DNA of 64,000 bases from Marinilabilia salmonicolor (GTDB taxonomy: Bacteria > Bacteroidota > Bacteroidia > Bacteroidales > Marinilabiliaceae): assembly GCF_003003035.1 (NCBI RefSeq), contig NZ_PVTS01000011.1, positions 62,001 to 126,000 on the forward strand. Direction: 5' to 3'. The position numbers were made by a program, and so were the translations under genes. Every line of letters starts with the position of its first letter. The first letter of the stretch is position 1. Below are positions 62,301 through 64,000 of the stretch, in pieces. The notes beneath the pieces were generated by a model. That model was not told the origin of the DNA. It ran no database searches and saw nothing but the letters and a program-made list of their open reading frames with translations.

Positions 62301-63761
62301 AAGACCCGACAGATATCTCCTGAAATCTACAAAGAATTACAGATTGTGCACAAAAACGGGAAGCGCATGCTTCAGTTGATTAATCAGTTACTGGATTTTC
62401 GAAAGATCCAGAACAACAAGATGCGCCTTAAAGTAAGCCAGTTCAACATTATAACATTTACCCGTGAGGTATTTGACAGCTTTGTTCCAATGGCCCATCA
62501 CAAGAACCTGGAGTTTTCATTCCAAACCGATCAGGAGGAAACAAACATCTGGGCGGATGCCACACAAATTGATGTGGTACTTTACAACATATTAAGCAAC
62601 GCCATCAAATTTACACCCAAAGGAAGAAAAGTAACCCTTTACATCAGTCATTCTGATCAAAAACAACTTACCATCTCGATCACCGATGAAGGCAAAGGAA
62701 TTCCTGAAAAGAACCTGCAGGATATTTTCTCGCGATATACAATCTTAAGCGATCAGGAGATGTCAGGCACGGGAATAGGTCTCTCCCTGGCCTACGAAAT
62801 CACCCGCTTGCACGGGGGACAACTTTCGGTAGATTCCACAGAAGGAAACGGAAGCACTTTCAGCATTACCCTGCCTGTCGGGAAACAACATTTGACAGGA
62901 CGCAACGATGTGGACTTTGTCGAAGAAGGAGCCCCCCACCATCATCCGGTAACAGAAGACACCTTCATCCCCCGGGACACTGATATTCAGTCCGATCACA
63001 ACAATTCAGCCACCAACAAACCGGCAGTGCTGATCATAGAAGACAATGCTGAAATTCTTGAGTACATCAATCAGGCACTCAGAAGCCTCTTCACAACAAC
63101 AAAAGCGCTCAACGGAGAAGAAGCACTGAAGATCCTCGAGAAAATTCATCCTGACCTCATCATTACCGACGTTATGATGCCCGGAATTGACGGTTTGGAG
63201 CTGACTGAACGTTTGAAGAAAGACTTTAGCACGAGCCATGTCCCCATCATCATGCTCACAGCCAAAACAGACATCGAGGATCAGATATCGGGTCTTCAGT
63301 GTGGTGCCGACGCCTACCTGCCCAAACCATTCAACACAAAGCTTCTCAAAACAGTCGCACTAAACCTGATAGAACAACGCAAACGAATTATCGCAAAATT
63401 TAGAGACAACAAAACCATAGATCCTGAAACCCTTAAAGTAACCAGTAAAGATGAAGAGTTTCTTCAGCAGTTGGTTGCATATGTTCAGGACAATTATTCC
63501 AATGAATTTTCCATAGAAGAACTGGCTGAACAGATGTGCGTGAGCCGGACAGTCTTCTACAATAAAGTTAAAGGATTGACAGGCATGAGTCCGGTGGAGT
63601 TTGTTCGCCAAATGAAACTCAAAATTGCTGCCCAGTTATTGGAAAAAGGCTATAATGTATCCGAAGTCTCCTTTCGGATTGGCTTTAATGATGTGAAATA
63701 TTTCAGTAAACAATTTAAAAACCTGTTCGGTTATCCCCCCAGCAAGCATAAAGAAGTTTAA
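59382..63761 (+). CDS. Hybrid two-component system sensor-regulator (HTCS) of the pectin locus
   Basis: 1459 residues. Signal peptide 1-23. A periplasmic two-propeller sensor of repeated Reg_prop blades, for example GFIWVGTNNGLNRYDG, GQLWLGTGQYLGG and NDLWFGTLGGGLNKL, runs to about 780. A Y_Y_Y domain is at about 810-890 (YFLQNFDNNWNQIGNQN) and a single membrane helix at about 906-926. HisKA has His955 (TNISHEIRTPLTLILG), HATPase_c is at about 1055-1175 (LYNILSNAIKFTPKG, GTGIGLSLAYEI), a receiver domain has Asp1263 (ITDVMMPGIDG), and an AraC-type DNA-binding domain is at 1365-1455. It should bind a pectin oligosaccharide and activate the adjacent susC2 and probably susC1 operons. Confidence 0.96.
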   Translation: MSALRFITSFLILSLSIPSILLGQEIFRFEHISTQEGLSQNTVSAMYCDKDGFIWVGTNNGLNRYDGYNFKVFKGNDDDSGMLINNRVTDIWQDKQGFIWFMTHDGYYHYFHPALEKIHTLPGYLEKVSDDNLIITDFEQYTDDEIWLGLKYQGVFRLKKEGEQFQYEVTHFLNRGQYALSNNDVSFVKKDSTGNLWIGTQRGINFVARKDIESGAPTFQHFFVDYSFTSYCETDEHVWLGTSDNGIILKDKNDNLFLQINQENTSDLISNQLTRLFISELGDIYAGFRDRGMMQYDGDLKKWEKMNISGKNVDKIYEDHQHQIWITTETFGVDRFNPKDKTSRHYRLSPPSRENSTDLERHVFFEDNNNNFWIGLHEGGLALYNRNTDQFSFYLNDPNNPNSINSNIVASIIHDHSGQLWLGTGQYLGGIERVILRTPGFRHILPQNEIKEISDNVTRALHEDQQGRLWVGTKAGRLHVMDSLYNEIAVYNEFTTDKGVVSGANIYSIITDTQGYLWLGTKGKGILVSQKPLNKYSDPANLRFYNYQHNPSDFTSLTHNNVYCIVENEENEIWIGTYGNGLSKVKTNSDGSRYFQNIHSQNSTLGSNMVRNIVFDSNGRMWVATGFGLYMRTQADEGSFMSFFYTPERDQSLSYNDVVHIFEDSDNDLWFGTLGGGLNKLESIKDSIASFLHFDSNNGLANDVVLAMHEGKPGQIWVSTENGLNRINKNTGTIEAFNANNGLSFNMFMENTCLKRKNGVLLFGGYKGIEALDSDKISVKNYSPKIELTNFQLFNKDVSTLEPNSPLNKTITYTNHLTLKHFQSSFSIEFSALDYQDPGIVQYAYFLQNFDNNWNQIGNQNKATFTNLPPGDYVFKVKSTNRMGGWIESPRELKITILPPWYKTNWAYMGYFILFIGFLAGIRKIVIKINRYRNELTVEKRINELKLKFFTNISHEIRTPLTLILGPLEDIKSKTRQISPEIYKELQIVHKNGKRMLQLINQLLDFRKIQNNKMRLKVSQFNIITFTREVFDSFVPMAHHKNLEFSFQTDQEETNIWADATQIDVVLYNILSNAIKFTPKGRKVTLYISHSDQKQLTISITDEGKGIPEKNLQDIFSRYTILSDQEMSGTGIGLSLAYEITRLHGGQLSVDSTEGNGSTFSITLPVGKQHLTGRNDVDFVEEGAPHHHPVTEDTFIPRDTDIQSDHNNSATNKPAVLIIEDNAEILEYINQALRSLFTTTKALNGEEALKILEKIHPDLIITDVMMPGIDGLELTERLKKDFSTSHVPIIMLTAKTDIEDQISGLQCGADAYLPKPFNTKLLKTVALNLIEQRKRIIAKFRDNKTIDPETLKVTSKDEEFLQQLVAYVQDNYSNEFSIEELAEQMCVSRTVFYNKVKGLTGMSPVEFVRQMKLKIAAQLLEKGYNVSEVSFRIGFNDVKYFSKQFKNLFGYPPSKHKEV

Positions 63762-63782
63762 GGCAAAAAAAATATAAACAAT

Positions 63783-63875
63783 AAAATGAGCATGGCAACG
63801 GTTGCCACAAAAGAACATTTAAAGGCGTATTCAGGCGTATTCCTTTCAACTGTAAAAAATAAATTTCATACGGAT
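63783..63875 (-). repeat. Dispersed repeat R4, copy 4 (diverged)
   Basis: The reverse complement holds CCGTATGAAATTTATTTTTT at one end and TTCTTTTGTGGCAACCGTTG then CCATGCTCATTTT at the other, matching copies 1 to 3; the middle differs, including a GGCGTATTCAGGCGTATTC direct repeat. It begins 22 bp after the HTCS stop. 63876-64000 shows no further feature. Confidence 0.6.
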
Positions 63876-64000
63876 CAGCTGTGCTCTTAAAACCAAACAT
63901 ACGGCATCGGCACCAACCTCTCCATTTTACCTGACGAACCGGACACTATATAGGAATTTAGCCTGATCAACTTTTAAAAAACTCCTCTCTCCGGTAACTT

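Overview
The window looks like a chromosomal segment of a Gram-negative, polysaccharide-degrading member of the phylum Bacteroidota. The evidence is two SusC/SusD outer-membrane pairs, a hybrid two-component (HTCS) sensor-regulator, lipoproteins with acidic residues directly after the lipid-modified cysteine, and AT-rich leaders. A marine Marinilabiliales/Prolixibacteraceae type is my guess from general resemblance; the sequence alone does not prove it. No rRNA, tRNA, CRISPR array, transposase or phage gene was seen.

Region 1 (1-14000) is mostly housekeeping. It holds the C-terminal part of an HTCS regulator, a chemotaxis receptor, a four-gene block (free-methionine-sulfoxide reductase, FolM-like SDR, folB, folK), an unknown secreted lipoprotein, an ECF sigma factor, a PsiE-like membrane protein, a nucleotidyltransferase-like protein, dinB with a nucleosidase, mnmD and an FKBP lipoprotein. 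The gaps carry near-palindromic MITE-like repeats.

Region 2 (14300-35700) is a uronate-catabolism locus. On the minus strand a LacI regulator is followed by a BNR_4 beta-propeller, kduI, kduD and a DUF4861 lipoprotein. On the plus strand lie uxaC, kdgK, eda, an SDR-type mannonate oxidoreductase, uxuA, a second PfkB kinase, a LarA-type nickel epimerase-like protein, gnd, a TRAP transporter (dctP, dctQ, dctM), a second LacI regulator and uxaE. Together they can take up uronates and turn galacturonate, glucuronate and unsaturated uronates into 2-keto-3-deoxygluconate, then pyruvate and glyceraldehyde-3-phosphate. The LarA-like, PfkB and Gnd trio suggests an extra exit from mannonate through gluconate to ribulose-5-phosphate; this is the most interesting hypothesis here.

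Region 3 (35600-63800) is a pectin polysaccharide-utilisation locus on the minus strand, read from a divergent HTCS at the right end: susC2, susD2 and a GH28, then susC1, susD1, a DUF4957/DUF5123 lipoprotein, two PL1 pectate lyases, a GH105, a CE12 esterase, a second DUF4861 protein, a GH28 and a GH43. Surface lyases and polygalacturonases would cut deacetylated pectin, SusC/D would import oligomers, and GH105, GH28 and GH43 would trim them to monomers for region 2. Both susC genes share a conserved box of about 55 bp at matching upstream positions, a candidate binding site for the adjacent HTCS.
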